A stretch of 64,000 nt of DNA from Rhabdophis nuchalis (GCA_039707465.1 CM077645.1:163856003-163920002), one strand, 5' to 3'; shown: positions 43,864 through 54,782, numbered from the stretch's first letter. Program-made: numbers and translations. The notes: generated from the letters alone by a model not told the origin.

Positions 43864-44905
43864 TATTTTTTTTGGTCTTCTCCGGTAAAGTCTTTTTATT
43901 AGTTTATAATCTATATAAATAAAAATTTTAAATGGTTTGTGCAAAATAGCTAACCAAATTTTCACACAATGTTGCTAAGAAAGGGAGTAACAATCATACA
44001 TACAGATTGTGTGGCTGGCACACCTGTGCCATGTGCAAGCAGCACAAATGTAAAAGTATTGCACATCTGTTATTTTTCTCCCTTAAGCTCCTCCCACCCG
44101 GCTGCTTCTTATGATGTGTCACGCACACGCCCTTCACATTTCCAACGGTCATTTCCTCAGCAACTCAATAAGCCTCCAACGTTCCCGCACACATGGAGGG
44201 AGAAATACAGTAGGTAGGTAGATAGGTAGAGGGAGAGAGGTAGAAATACAGTAGGTAGGTAGGTTGGGCTTTATACGGTGGCTGTGTGTACGTGTGTGTG
44301 CAGGTGTAGATCTACACACAGATTGGTTGGCCATTTAACCAGACTGGGCCACAGCAACGCGTGGCCAGGAACGGCTAGTATAAAATACAAAAATACAAGC
44401 AAAAGTACAAAATAGGAAAAACGGGAAGGAAAAGGGAGGAGAAAAGTGTAGAAAAGAAAGAAAAAAGAAAGAAAAGGCATTGACTTCTGACTCCCTTGGG
44501 TGTACTAGAATAAGATAATAACATCAACCCTCAGCTTTTTATTTTACATAGTGGTATAAAATACCCATTACTATAACAACAAATACAATATACCTAATCG
44601 GTAAAACCCAAAATCAAAATTTCATTTTTTTCTACCTCAAATATAAACTCTCCAAGTTGAAAAAAATGTAATTGTGTGTTTTTTCTTTATTTCAAAGAAG
44701 TCAATATAGCCATCTCTACTAACTCCATCAATTTCTGTAGCCATTCATCCATTGTGGGATTCAAAGTGTCCTTCCATTTTTCCGCATAAAGTAATCTTGC
44801 TGCCGTCAACATATATAACATCAAAGTTCCAAATTTTTTCTCACAAGTCCTTTTCAATTAAACCCAAACATTTCTACTTTTATCTTTACATACACTTTAA
44901 GAATC
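43864..44905 (-). pseudogene. L1 3' end (ORF2 C-terminus and 3' UTR), split by a Helitron
   Basis: Minus reading of about 44850-44680 gives MLTAARLLYAEKWKDTLN followed by PTMDEWLQKLMELVEMAILT, the extreme C-terminus of L1 ORF2. A 3' UTR follows, ending near 43864 with AATAAA on the minus strand (43900-43895) and an A-rich end. The Helitron at 43910-44378 sits 40 bp from that end. Upstream ORF2 is missing, so it is a dead copy. The 5' truncation edge is approximate. Confidence 0.8.
43910..44378 (+). mobile_element. Non-autonomous Helitron
   Basis: Begins TCTATATAAATAAAAATTTT, ends with a hairpin-forming GCCACAGCAACGCGTGGC followed by GGCTAG, and lies between A and T. These are Helitron rules: TC start, CTRR end, AT target, no duplication. 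The interior has GTAGGTAGGTAGATAGG and AAATACAGTAGG repeats. No Rep/helicase gene. The copy at 56463-58077 shares both ends. Confidence 0.85.
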
Positions 44906-45382
44906 TTCAGTATTAGGATATGATTCCTACTCCAATATTTGTTTGCTTTATTGCATGTGTATCATAAGTGCTTATTTTCCCCTTTCTAAATAGTTTGCTA
45001 TAATGTGCAAGCTTGGGCAGCTTGCTGCTTGCCTCTGAGTTAAAAGCCTTATAAGCATGTTAAAAATATTGATTTTAGTTCAAAACCAGAGCACACACAC
45101 TTCTTTCTTTCTCTGGAGAAAATCCTATTCTTTGCTTACTGATTTTTTCCCCAGTTATCAATCAATAAATAAGCAAGTCTTATTATTCCATGATTCCTTT
45201 ATTTACTCAAAAAACCTTCAAGAGGAATTTTACCAAAGGCATTTTAAAAGTTCAAGTATACAACATTAATAGGGTCACGTTTAACTATGTGTGGGTATCA
45301 TTTTCTCCTGTAAACACCCCCCCCCCGAATTATACTTTTACAAGTTGATGAGACAGGATTTATTTTTGAAAAATCCAAATGC

Positions 45383-45612
45383 ATACATACATAACTAAAC
45401 ATACATACATACATACATACATACATACATACATACATACATACGTAATTATGTATGTATGTATGTGTATATATATATATAGTTATGTATGTGTATGTAC
45501 CAGTACATACATAGTTATGTATGTATATATGTGTAGTTATGTATTTATGTATGTACCAGTACATACGTAGTTATATATGTATGTGTAGTTATGTATGTTT
45601 AGGTATGTATGT
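45383..45612. repeat. (CATA)n/(TATG)n palindromic microsatellite
   Basis: CATA units up to about 45444 switch to TATG units, so the array is self-complementary around ATACGTAATTATGTAT. Confidence 0.93.
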
Positions 45613-45614
45613 AT

Positions 45615-45791
45615 CAGTGGTGGGTTTCAAAATTTTTTAGAACCTACTCTGTAGGTGTGGCCTATTTTGTGGGCGTGGCTTGGCAGTCATGTGACAGGGT
45701 GGGAGTGGCCACCTTTTAAAATGTGGTGAAACTCATTTAACAACACTCTTGCTTAGCAACCAAAATTTTGGACTCAATTGTGATGATAAAT

Positions 45792-45879
<88 letters not shown>

Positions 45880-46055
45880 TCCTTCCTTCCTTCCTTCCTT
45901 CCTTCCTTTCCTTTCCTTTCCTTCTTGTTGGGTCACTGGCAGCGGCGGGCCAGATTTACTTCCAGATATGCCGGTGGAACTCCCTCTCACCGGTTCCCTA
46001 AATTTCACCAACCGGCTCTCGCGAGTAGGTGCGAGCCTGCAGAAACCCACCACTG
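45615..46055. mobile_element. Non-autonomous hAT, family 3 with (TTTC)n core
   Basis: Ends CAGTGGTGGGTTTC and GAAACCCACCACTG, exact 8-bp flanks GTATGTAT (45607-45614, 46056-46063; ambiguous because they lie in a microsatellite). Core (TTTC)n(TTCC)n at 45791-45925. It is the 23435-23850 element in the other orientation. Confidence 0.92.
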
Positions 46056-46191
46056 GTATGTATCTATGTACTGATATGTATGTATATATGTATGCATTTG
46101 GATTTTTCAAAAATAAATCCTGTCTCCTCAATTTGTAAAGGTATAATTTTTGGGGGACAGGAGAAAATGATACCCATGCACATAGCTAAAC

Positions 46192-46283
46192 ATACATACA
46201 TAGTTATGTATGTATGTATGTATGTATGTATGTATGTATGTATGTATGTATGCAAGTAAGTATATATTTATGTATGTATTTAC

Positions 46284-46314
<31 letters not shown>

Positions 46315-46335
46315 TGTATGTATGTATGTATATAT
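46192..46335. repeat. (TATG)n microsatellite
   Basis: Continues the array at the right arm of the inverted duplication. Confidence 0.93.
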
Positions 46336-47165
46336 TTATTTAGTGTGCTGCCATCTCATTTAATTTTTTCTGTTTTGAAACTTATTACTGTATGTACTTG
46401 ATTTTTCAATTGATTACAACTTCAGCCAGTTTTCATGGAACAGACATTAAGCTGGCTGGCTAGTAATTTCCAGGTATCCCAAGGTCCTTTGCAAAATTTG
46501 GCATTATATTAAGTACACTACCTTTCAGTCCTCTGACATGAAGCCTGACTTGAGGAGTCAATTATATGTTTTTGCTAGGAGGTACACAATTTCCATTTGA
46601 ATGCTTTAAGAACTCTTTTTGGTGGATGCTACCTGGCTCCTGGAGATAAGTTACTTTGTAGTCTATCATGATGTTCTATGATATTTTTTCTTGTTATCTC
46701 AATTGGCTTTAGTGGTTCTGATTCTCTTCCTGAGAAAATCAATATAGGCTCAACTATCTCCTATATCTTCTGCAGTTCAGAAAGAACTGCAGAAGATAGT
46801 TCAGATAGAATTTATTCAGTTTTTCAGCCTTTTCTATGCCTTTCTTGAGCATCCATTAACGTTATTTTCAATTAATAGACCAACTTCCTCCCTGGTCATT
46901 TTTTTTCTGCTTTGATCATGTTTTAAGAAATTTTTATTGTTTCCCAGAATTTGTATTCCTTCTTGTTTTCCTTGGTTAAAGCAAGTTTTCTATTTCCTGA
47001 AGAAAGCCTTCTTAATTTGTATAGCTCCTTGATCACTATGAGAAATCTATGGTGGTTTCACACGTCACTGAACCTTTTTTTATATTGTGGAATATATTCA
47101 GCTGAGGTTCACTTATTGTGATTCAAAAATAACCTCCAGTCGTTATACACAGATTTGGACCAGAT
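46336..47165. other. Unique DNA with a 14-bp inverted repeat
   Basis: ATCTTCTGCAGTTC at 46765-46778 and its exact inverse at 46784-46797, 5-nt loop. Otherwise nothing recognised. Confidence 0.6.
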
Positions 47166-47171
47166 AGATGT

Positions 47172-47394
<223 letters not shown>

Positions 47395-49176
47395 ATTTAA
47401 TACTTTTCGGAAAATACTGCAGAAGAATAGTCAAATTCTTAATTCACATCCCAGATTCATCTCCAGAAGTGGGTTTTGATTAAGCTGAAGTTTGGATCAG
47501 TACGTATTGGGTAAACGTATTTTAGGTTTGTTGTCACAGTGGTGAAAAATATCTATTTTTCAGTGTAATGTGCTTTGAGAATATAACTGTGTATATATTT
47601 TTTCCAAGTTCAAGCATTTGATGAGAACATCAGAAAACATATGTTAAATAACAGCAGAGGTTTGCCTAGTCCAATCAACTTTACCATGAAAATTCACTAG
47701 GTAGATGTAAAGCAATAATTTAATTTGCATAATCTCAATTTAAAAGCCATCCATCCCACGAAATGGTAGCAACACTTTGGGTGGGGTGGGGGAATCAGCA
47801 TTCAGCTGTCAATTGTGTTGAATTGTGTCACTGAATATGCATAGGGCAATTATTTGATATTTGTATACAGTACTGATATTGTATGACCTTTCTTTCTTTA
47901 AGGATATTAATGCAGAGCATACTTTTAAATAATTGATGCTTGTGTTAGAACTCTAAGTCTCCTTGAAGGGGAAAATAGTGTTTGATAGATTGATCAACTC
48001 TTTATTAAAACAGTATTTTTTACACAGGGGAAAGAAAAACCACATGACAATTAGGAGCTGATATTGTCCATTAATAGTAAATCAATTTCTTCAATAGGAA
48101 CTGCTTAATCTCAGAACTCAGATCAAAATCTCAGTCTTGATAATGATTCAGCCATATGAAATATAGCCCCTGGTGTGACATTTTTTCAGATAATTCAGCA
48201 GACTTGTTTGTTTTATTCTTTGTATATTCATATTTCAACTTTATATTTTATTATCTAGCTAGCTAGCTAGCTATTATCAGGGCACACAAGCAGTGATGAA
48301 AAATATTAGAAATAATGAAACAAAGAAAGGTGTGTGATAGCAAAACAAAAACTAATTTATTATAAATCATAAATATTATCTTAGATAATTGTCAGGATAA
48401 TTTATATCACTGCATTTGTTTAACTTCATAGTTTCCAGATATATTTTTGAATGCCTGTGGCAAAAACATGTCAAAGTTGTAATTTTAATTTTAATAGTGT
48501 ATTGGCATTTTTCAGCTTCAAAGAATTGATTGTATAGATTACAATATATTCTTGAGTGGGAAATGAATTTGTTCATATCCAAATGCTTCCAAGATGCTTA
48601 AGCTTAATTTATAACAACAAAGCATTTATTTTATGGACTGCTAAGAAGAGATTCTGGATTTTGGAAGCCTTGAATTTTGTCAGGACCTCCTTAATGCATG
48701 CTTAAATAACAGCAGCAACAATAACAGCAGCAACAACAACTGTTACCTGCCAAAAGGTTTAAGTAATGCTTTGCTTCCCTGTCTAAGTTTTAAAAGTAGC
48801 TCAAAGTAATTTTTAACAGTTATAGGTGAGACATATTGAAGGTTTCTTATTAATTTATTATAAAATTTCTACTAGTTAGAGCTGCATTAAGAAAAGAATG
48901 GATAAATGAATCTGAATAATGTGCTTTTTTCCCCATTATAAAACGTTTCTCTCTTCTTACACTATAGAAGCACTATAGAAGCATCATTTTAAAAAAACTG
49001 GTGAAATAGCTCTATATGAACAATTATTTTCTCTATGCATTTTTAATATTATATTTTAAAATTAACCTGAATCTTGATTTAATAAAGAGGAACAGGTTTT
49101 ACCTGCATATGTTATCTGTAATTGGTTTGAAGATCTATTATAGGAACTTAGGTTTTTAGGCATATTTATAATTTAG
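47395..49176. other. AT-rich unique DNA
   Basis: About 1.8 kb; a short (CTAG)n at 48257-48272. No element recognised. Confidence 0.45.
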
Positions 49177-49310
49177 GCATGCTGACCACATGACCACAGA
49201 GATGTCTTCTGACAGCGCTGGCTCTTCAGCTTTGAAACAGAGATTAGCCCTAACCCCTAAAGTTGGGAACAACTCACACATAAGTACAAGGGGAACCATT
49301 ACCTATAAAC
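49177..49310 (+). mobile_element. tRNA-derived SINE, family C, 5'-truncated
   Basis: Starts in the body (GCTGACCACATGACCACAG), then GGCTCTTCAGCTTTGAAACA, and reaches the tail TTGGGAACAACTCACACATA. Confidence 0.78.
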
Positions 49311-49548
49311 AAAGTATACCTAAAGCCAACTAATATTTATTTTTATCTATAATTTGGAGAAAGAATTGAGACCTATATCACCCATCCCTATCTAAAATTC
49401 CATATTTCCTGTATAGAGATGACAGAGAATAACTGTTTTTCTAATCAAAGTCAAACAACAGTTGTAATTACCAGTGATCTAGGTTTCAAATGTATCTTTG
49501 GAGATTCTCAGTCATCCAGGTCATAGTTGTCCCAAAGGTGTAAAGGTG

Positions 49549-49669
49549 CAACTGGACTTTCTGGTTTTTCTTTAAAGATGTTTTGCTTCTTCAGTTCTAG
49601 GTGAAGAGAGCTGAAGAAGCTTCTTGGATGAGAAGCAAAACATCTTCAAAGGAAGTCTAGTTGTGTATC
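49549..49669. repeat. Fold-back repeat
   Basis: Left arm AACTGGACTTTCTGG then TTAAAGATGTTTTGCTTCT; right arm GAAGCAAAACATCTTCAAAG then GAAGTCTAGTT. The arms are imperfect inverse copies around AAGAGAGCTGAAGAAGCTTC. Confidence 0.7.
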
Positions 49670-49739
49670 GAAAAAGTCTCAAATACATAAATAAAATAAA
49701 TAAATTATATTGATAAATAAATAAAATGACAATAGCACG

Positions 49740-50165
49740 GGTTCCATGGCACGGGTCCTGGTTACTTGAGAGACCGCCTCCTGCCACATACCTCCCTTCG
49801 ACCTGTCCGCTCCCACAGGCTGGGCCTCCTCAGGGTGCCATCAGCCGGTCAATGCCGGCTGCCGACTCCCAGGGGAAGGGCCTTCTCTGTGGCCCTCTCC
49901 TCTGGAACAACCTGCCCCCCGATATCTGTACCATCACAGATGTTAAAAGCACATTTCTTTCATCTAGCCGGCCTGACTTAGACTAAGGGTATAATTTTAA
50001 ATTTTGATATTTATTGGTTTTAATTTTTACAGTATCCAAATTTTAGCACATATTTAATAATTTAATTGTTTTTTTATATTTTGTATGTGTTGTTGGGTTT
50101 TTATCTTTCTGTGCACCGCCCTGAGTCCCCCCAGGGAAAATAGGGCGGTATATAAATCGAAATAA

Positions 50166-50228
<63 letters not shown>

Positions 50229-50235
50229 ATAGTAA
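49740..50235 (+). pseudogene. CR1/L2-group LINE, ORF2 C-terminus and 3' UTR
   Basis: The frame from about 49757 encodes YLRDRLLPHTS, RPVRSHRLGLLRVPSAGQC and RGRAFSVAL before a frameshift; the FFHLAGLT end lies near 49980. The 3' UTR follows with GCACCGCCCTGAGTCC, GGGCGGTATATAAATCG and an (AAAT)n tail at 50163-50231. Same 5' truncation zone as the 8535 and 14230 copies. Confidence 0.86.
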
Positions 50236-50495
50236 TTTGCATGTTTATTAGAACCTAGCTAGTTTAAAATTCTGGATGACATGAATATGTGGTCATGATC
50301 TCATTCATATGCTTGCTGGTAATAGAAAAAAAGAAAACTTTACATCTTTGTTACTATGCTTTTGTTTTATTAGTGGCAATTTGTAGGGCTGACCAAAATT
50401 ATCTCCTAAATTTCTTCATGCTACATGATAATTTTAGAGGAAGGAAGGAGAAGTGGGAATATTGTTATTGTTGAATTTTTGCTAAAGCAAATAAA
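50236..50495. other. Unique DNA
   Basis: Nothing recognised. Confidence 0.4.
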
Positions 50496-50500
50496 AGTTA

Positions 50501-50944
50501 TGTTCTCACCCCCCCCCCTTCTTCAACTAATTACAAGACTCTTGGCTGCTTGCCTGAATGACAGAGACGAAGCTTCTTCACACGAACTCAACTCAAGACA
50601 CTCAAACTTAGAAATGACACATTGTTTTCTGCAAACTTCCTTAGCAGAGGCTTGCTTTTAAACCCTCTTGGGAGAGGCCAGTCATTAGGCAGCTGGGACT
50701 AATTCAACTCCTCTGAGTTCGCCTCTGCTGCAACTGAAGCTTTCTTTTTTCAGCCTGTTTTAACCTAGCATCAGAGACAAACTGGCCTTAATCCTCCCCA
50801 CTACTCCAAGACCCAGGTGCCTCCTGATGACTACCCGGGCTCTCTGCTCTCTCAAGGTTGCCCTCCTCCTCCAGAGCAGACTCATAGGACTCCTCACTAG
50901 AGGAGTCCATCAGCAGCTCATCCAGAGCCGACTGGGCCACAACA
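50501..50944 (-). repeat. Candidate solo LTR
   Basis: On the minus strand it starts TGTTGTGGCCCAG and ends TGAGAACA (TG...CA, 444 bp), with a TATA-like TTTAAAAGC about 60% in. Flanks AGTTA and GGTTA match at 4 of 5. GC-richer than its surroundings. Unlike the Gypsy LTR at 30703. No internal region is nearby. Confidence 0.5.
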
Positions 50945-50949
50945 GGTTA

Positions 50950-51189
50950 AGATTCTCCATATCTAGTTGTGTTTGTCTCTAGGGGTATGTGTGCTCATTT
51001 CCATTTCTTAGTTGAGGGAGCCAGCCTTGTCTGAAGACACTTCCTTGGTCATGTGCCTGGCATGAACCAAGGAGCACAGAACACCTATTTATCTACTCAC
51101 ATTTGCATGCTTTCAGACTGCTAGGTGGACTGGAACTGAGGTAAGTAATGGGAGCTCACCCTGCCATGTGGTGTGCTCAGGGGTCATAC
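50950..51189 (-). mobile_element. tRNA-derived SINE, family C, split by a hAT
   Basis: Tail GTTTGTCTCTAGGGGTATGT, body CATTTGCATGCTTTCAGAC. The head continues after the hAT at about 52964-52994. Confidence 0.75.
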
Positions 51190-51523
51190 CAGGGGTGGGT
51201 TTCTAAGGGTTCGCCCGGGATCGCGCGAGCCCTTTCGTCAAATTTCCCGATCCCGAGCGTTCCCTTTCGACCGTGGACCCGGAAGTCCTCCGCGTTCGTC
51301 CTCGCCCCCCCCCGCCGCCCAGCCAACGCTAAAATCGCTGGACGCGGGGGGGGGGGGGGGCTAACCGCCGCTGCTAACTGCTGCTCCCTCAGCTGGGCGG
51401 GCAGGCAGGAAAGCAAGCAAGGCGGCTGCGTTGTCTTCTTTTTCCCTCAGCGACGCGCCGCCCCAGCCCCTGCTGCTGCCGCCGCCGCTGCAGAGAGGAG
51501 GAGGAGGGGGCAGCCCCCTGGGC

Positions 51524-51608
51524 AGAGCGCGCGATTCCCTTCCTCCCTCCCCCTCCCTTCCTCCACAGCCGGCATGCTGGCCACTCATCATTTCCAGGGG
51601 CTGCCGTT

Positions 51609-51660
<52 letters not shown>

Positions 51661-51769
51661 GCTTCTCAGCTCCTGGAAGGAGCCTGAGCGCGCGATTCCC
51701 TTCCTCCCTCCCCCTCCCTCCCTCCACAGCCGGCATGCTGGCCACTCATCGTTTCCAGGGGCTGCCATT

Positions 51770-51816
<47 letters not shown>

Positions 51817-51970
51817 GGCTTCTCAGCTCCTGGAAGGAGCCTGAGCGCGCGATTCCCTTCCTCCCTCCCCCTCCCTCCTTCCACAGCCGGCATGCTGGCC
51901 ACTCGTTTCCAGGGGCTGCCATTCCTCACACACACACACACGGAGGCTTCTCAGCTCCTGGAAGGAGCCT
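51524..51970. repeat. Three-unit tandem array with (CA)n cores
   Basis: Units begin AGCGCGCGATTCCCTTCC at about 51524, 51686 and 51843. Each holds CACAGCCGGCATGCTGGCC, a CA run (about 23, 20 and 7 dinucleotides) and CTTCTCAGCTCCTGGAAGG. Length differences come mostly from the CA run. Confidence 0.92.
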
Positions 51971-52059
51971 GAGCGAGAGAGCGAGCGACCAAGCACGGCG
52001 GGCGGCCGGGCAGCTGGGGCAGGCTAAGGCAAGTGACCCGGGCTGAGGAGGCTCTGTGG

Positions 52060-52755
52060 AGGTGGGGGCGGGGCAGGGACGACGACAGGCAGACAGAGGC
52101 ACAGACACAGAGAGAGACAGGGAGGGAGGGGGGAACCAGAGAGTGACAGACACACACAGAGACAGAGAGTGGGAGGGAGGGAGAGAAAGATAGACAGAGA
52201 CACAAAATGAGTGATTTAAGTGCCTGAATGCGAGACAGACAGACAGACAGACACACACACACACAGAGTGACAGATGGGCAAACAAAGGAGAGAGAGACA
52301 GAGAGAGAGAAAGAAAAAAAGAAGGTGGGAGAGAGAGAAAGACAGAGAGAAAGAAAGACAGACAGAGAGAAAGAGAGAAAAAAGAAAGAGAGACAGAAAG
52401 GAAAGAAAGAGAAAAAAGAGAGAGAGAAAGAGAGAAAGAAAAGCGACAGAAAGAGAGAAAGAGAAAGAGAGAGAGAGAGAAAGAGAGAGAGAGAAAGAGG
52501 GAAAGAAAGAAAGAGAGAGAGAGAAAGAGAAATAGGGAAAGAGAGGGGGGGAAAGAGGGAAAGAAAGAGAAAGAAAAAGAAAAAGAAAGAAAGAGAAAGA
52601 AAGAGAGAGAGAGAAAGAGAGAGAAAGAAAAAGAAAGTGGGAGAGAGAGAAAGAAAGAGGGAAGGAAAGAAAGAGACAGAGAAAGAAAGAGAGACAGAGA
52701 AAGAGAGAAAGAAAGACAGAAGGAAAGAAAGAAAAAGAAAGAGAGAGAGAGAGAA
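52060..52755. repeat. Long polypurine (GA-rich) tract
   Basis: About 700 bp that is almost entirely purine on the plus strand (GAGA, GAAA, GACA units), with few pyrimidines. The equivalent of the (GAAA)n core in the short copies. Confidence 0.93.
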
Positions 52756-52836
52756 CTTATGACCACAATTAAGCCCAAAAGTTTGTTTGCTAACCAAGAC
52801 CATTGTTAAGTGAGTTTCACATTTTCCAAATTGGCC

Positions 52837-52926
52837 ACTCCCATCCGGTCACATGGCCGGCAAGCCACTCCCACCCGGTCACATGGCCAGCAAGCCACTC
52901 CCACCCGGTCACATGGCCAGCAAGCC
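52837..52926. repeat. 30-bp x 3 tandem repeat
   Basis: Three units starting CCACTCCCAYCCGGTCACAT, nearly identical. Inside the right end of the hAT; the short copies have one such unit. Confidence 0.93.
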
Positions 52927-53002
52927 ACAGAACCTGTTCCAAAAATTTTGAAACCCACCCCTGGGTCATACCTGGGCTGTTGTCTTAAATCAGTAACTAA
53001 AG

Positions 53003-53137
53003 CAGGACTGTCAAACTTCTGGCCTGCGGGCTGGATGCATTGCATGCTGGCCATGCCCATGCCCGGCTTAGCGAAGGGCAAAAAAGTCCCAATACGTCAC
53101 GTGATGCTGCTGTGACAATGTGAGTTTGACACCCTTG
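53003..53137. mobile_element. Non-autonomous hAT-like MITE
   Basis: Ends CAGGACTGTCAAACTTC and GAGTTTGACACCCTTG. Flanking 8-mers AACTAAAG and CTCTAAAG match at 6 of 8. 135 bp, non-coding. Confidence 0.72.
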
Positions 53138-53145
53138 CTCTAAAG

Positions 53146-53280
53146 CAGGGGTGTCCAAACTTGGGAACTTTAAGAGTTGTGGACTTCAACTCCCAGAATT
53201 CTCCAGCCAGCATGGCTGGCTGGGGAATTCTGGGAGTTGAAGTCCACAACTCTTAAAGTTCCCAAGTTTGGACATCCCTG
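53146..53280. mobile_element. Fold-back hAT MITE
   Basis: Nearly perfect palindrome: CAGGGGTGTCCAAACTTGGG to CCCAAGTTTGGACATCCCTG, core CTTCAACTCCCAGAATTC. Exact 8-bp duplication CTCTAAAG (53138-53145, 53281-53288). Arms of about 60 bp. Confidence 0.93.
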
Positions 53281-53288
53281 CTCTAAAG

Positions 53289-54140
53289 GATGTAAAATGT
53301 TCCTAATAGTTTGAAGAGAGAACAGGGAGCATTATGTTCTCCAAAATATTGCATGAATTAATGTTACATAAGACTATTTTCTCCTTCTCCTCCTTTCTCT
53401 GCCTTATGCACTTATAGTAAAATTAGGGAAGATGGCACATAATCCATCAATGAAATCAATTTCTTAAAAGAATCCTCCTTTTTCCAGTGGGACCACCAAT
53501 TGATAGTACAGTGGGAACATTTCAACATACAATTCCATAGGAAAAAAAGTGAAAAATGTGACAAATATGACATTGGAACAATGATATATGTATGCAATTT
53601 CTAGTTTCAAATTGCAGATTTATCCTGTCAATATTTTACTGCCTCGCTCAATAGTATTCACTAAATAAAGTCACTAACTGTAGTTCAATGACAAGTATGA
53701 TAGACAGGTCTTTTGCATTTAAATAATAGTTTACTGGAAAAGTGGGGAGGGGGAATGCCATCAGGCTTGCCAGTTTTTTTTTTCTCTTCTACAAACACTC
53801 CTTCCAAAATTATAACCAATTCCCATAAGATTAAAGCAACACCACAAATACAGGAAACATTTATCTTATATTCATCTATTTTGAGAACGCTAAGAAACAA
53901 GACTTATGGATTTTTAGGGTTGACACAATAGTACATGCCTTCATGCTAGAGATTAGTATCTGACAAAGTTGTCTACAAGAAATATCATTCTTTGACATTT
54001 TCATTCCTACTTAACTCATAAATTTTACATGATTGTAGTAGGATTTCATTCACATTGCAACAGCTGAAAAAGCCAGAAAGAAAAGCACGTTGCTTTGACT
54101 TTTTAAAATATTTCCGTTTCATTAGTTACCATCAAAAATG
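53289..54140. other. AT-rich unique DNA
   Basis: Nothing recognised. Confidence 0.45.
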
Positions 54141-54148
54141 GTATAAGC

Positions 54149-54278
54149 CAAGGGTCTGCAAAGTTGGCTCTTTTAAGACTGGTGGGCTTCAACTCCCAGA
54201 ATTCCCCAGCCATCTGGCTGGGGAATTCTGGGAGTTGAAGTCCACCAGTCTTAAAAGAGCCAACTTTGCAGACCCCTG
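54149..54278. mobile_element. Fold-back hAT MITE, second type
   Basis: Ends CAAGGGTCTGCAAAGTTGGC and GCCAACTTTGCAGACCCCTG. Exact duplication GTATAAGC (54141-54148, 54279-54286). Shares the CTTCAACTCCCAGAATTC core with the 53146 element. Confidence 0.93.
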
Positions 54279-54286
54279 GTATAAGC

Positions 54287-54774
54287 CATAGTTTCCCAAA
54301 TTGTAAGCTGTAAACTCTCTTGGGAAGGTGAGACAGAGTACAGGGAAGATGTGAAAGACCTTCTAGTTGTATTGTTGCAATAAATCAACCATTCCCAAAG
54401 TTTTATTCAATTTAGAAGAGGTGTGTACAGTAATATCACATTAAAGGGAGGTGTGATGGCAAAAAGTACAAGAATCCCTGGTATGAATGATTAACTGGAT
54501 GCATGCTTCTATAACTCAGTACAGCTATGTCTAAAGGGCTATTTAATGCTTTAAAATCATCTCTTTTGACTTATGTCCCCCAGATCTGCTCTTCGGTGAA
54601 ATGATTTTCAAGGAGACTTACAACACACTAAAATAATGAAACCATCCCACATCTTTTCAGAACGGCAGTGTACTTTGCTGAGTTCAGTAGAGTCCATTTA
54701 ATCACTAAATCATAACTACTACCAAATGGTATCACTCAAAGCAGTTTTGTATCAAAATGACTGTTTTCCAGTGC
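54287..54774. other. Unique DNA
   Basis: Nothing recognised. Confidence 0.4.
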
Positions 54775-54782
54775 TGTCATTT

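Larger units (their letters stand above)
45279..46191. repeat. Inverted duplication with about 110-bp arms
   Basis: 45279-45395 (GGGTATCATTTTCTCCTGT to GACAGGATTTATTTTTGAAA) returns as inverse complement at about 46075-46191. Between the arms lie CATA/TATG arrays and a hAT. Confidence 0.88.
51190..52963. mobile_element. Large non-autonomous hAT, family 3 (1.77 kb)
   Basis: Perfect inverted ends CAGGGGTGGGTTTC and GAAACCCACCCCTG, exact 8-bp duplication GGTCATAC (51182-51189, 52964-52971). The ends are homologous to the two 0.4-kb copies, including CTAACCAAGACCATTGTTAA near the right end. It contains a CpG-rich block (51200-51570), a three-unit tandem array with CA runs, and a purine tract of about 700 bp. 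No transposase; all open frames are compositional. Confidence 0.9.

Noticed and set aside
51148..51687. CpG-rich block as a host CpG-island promoter with first exon
   Set aside because: It lies wholly inside a hAT with matched ends and an 8-bp duplication, so it is transposon cargo. Promoter activity is not excluded.
52216..52809. Frames of 180-275 codons, Glu/Lys/Arg-rich or Ser/Leu/Phe-rich
   Set aside because: Both strands of the GA-rich purine tract, so compositional.
52837..52926. Evenly spaced 30-bp repeats as a CRISPR-like array
   Set aside because: The units are contiguous without spacers and sit in a eukaryotic transposon.
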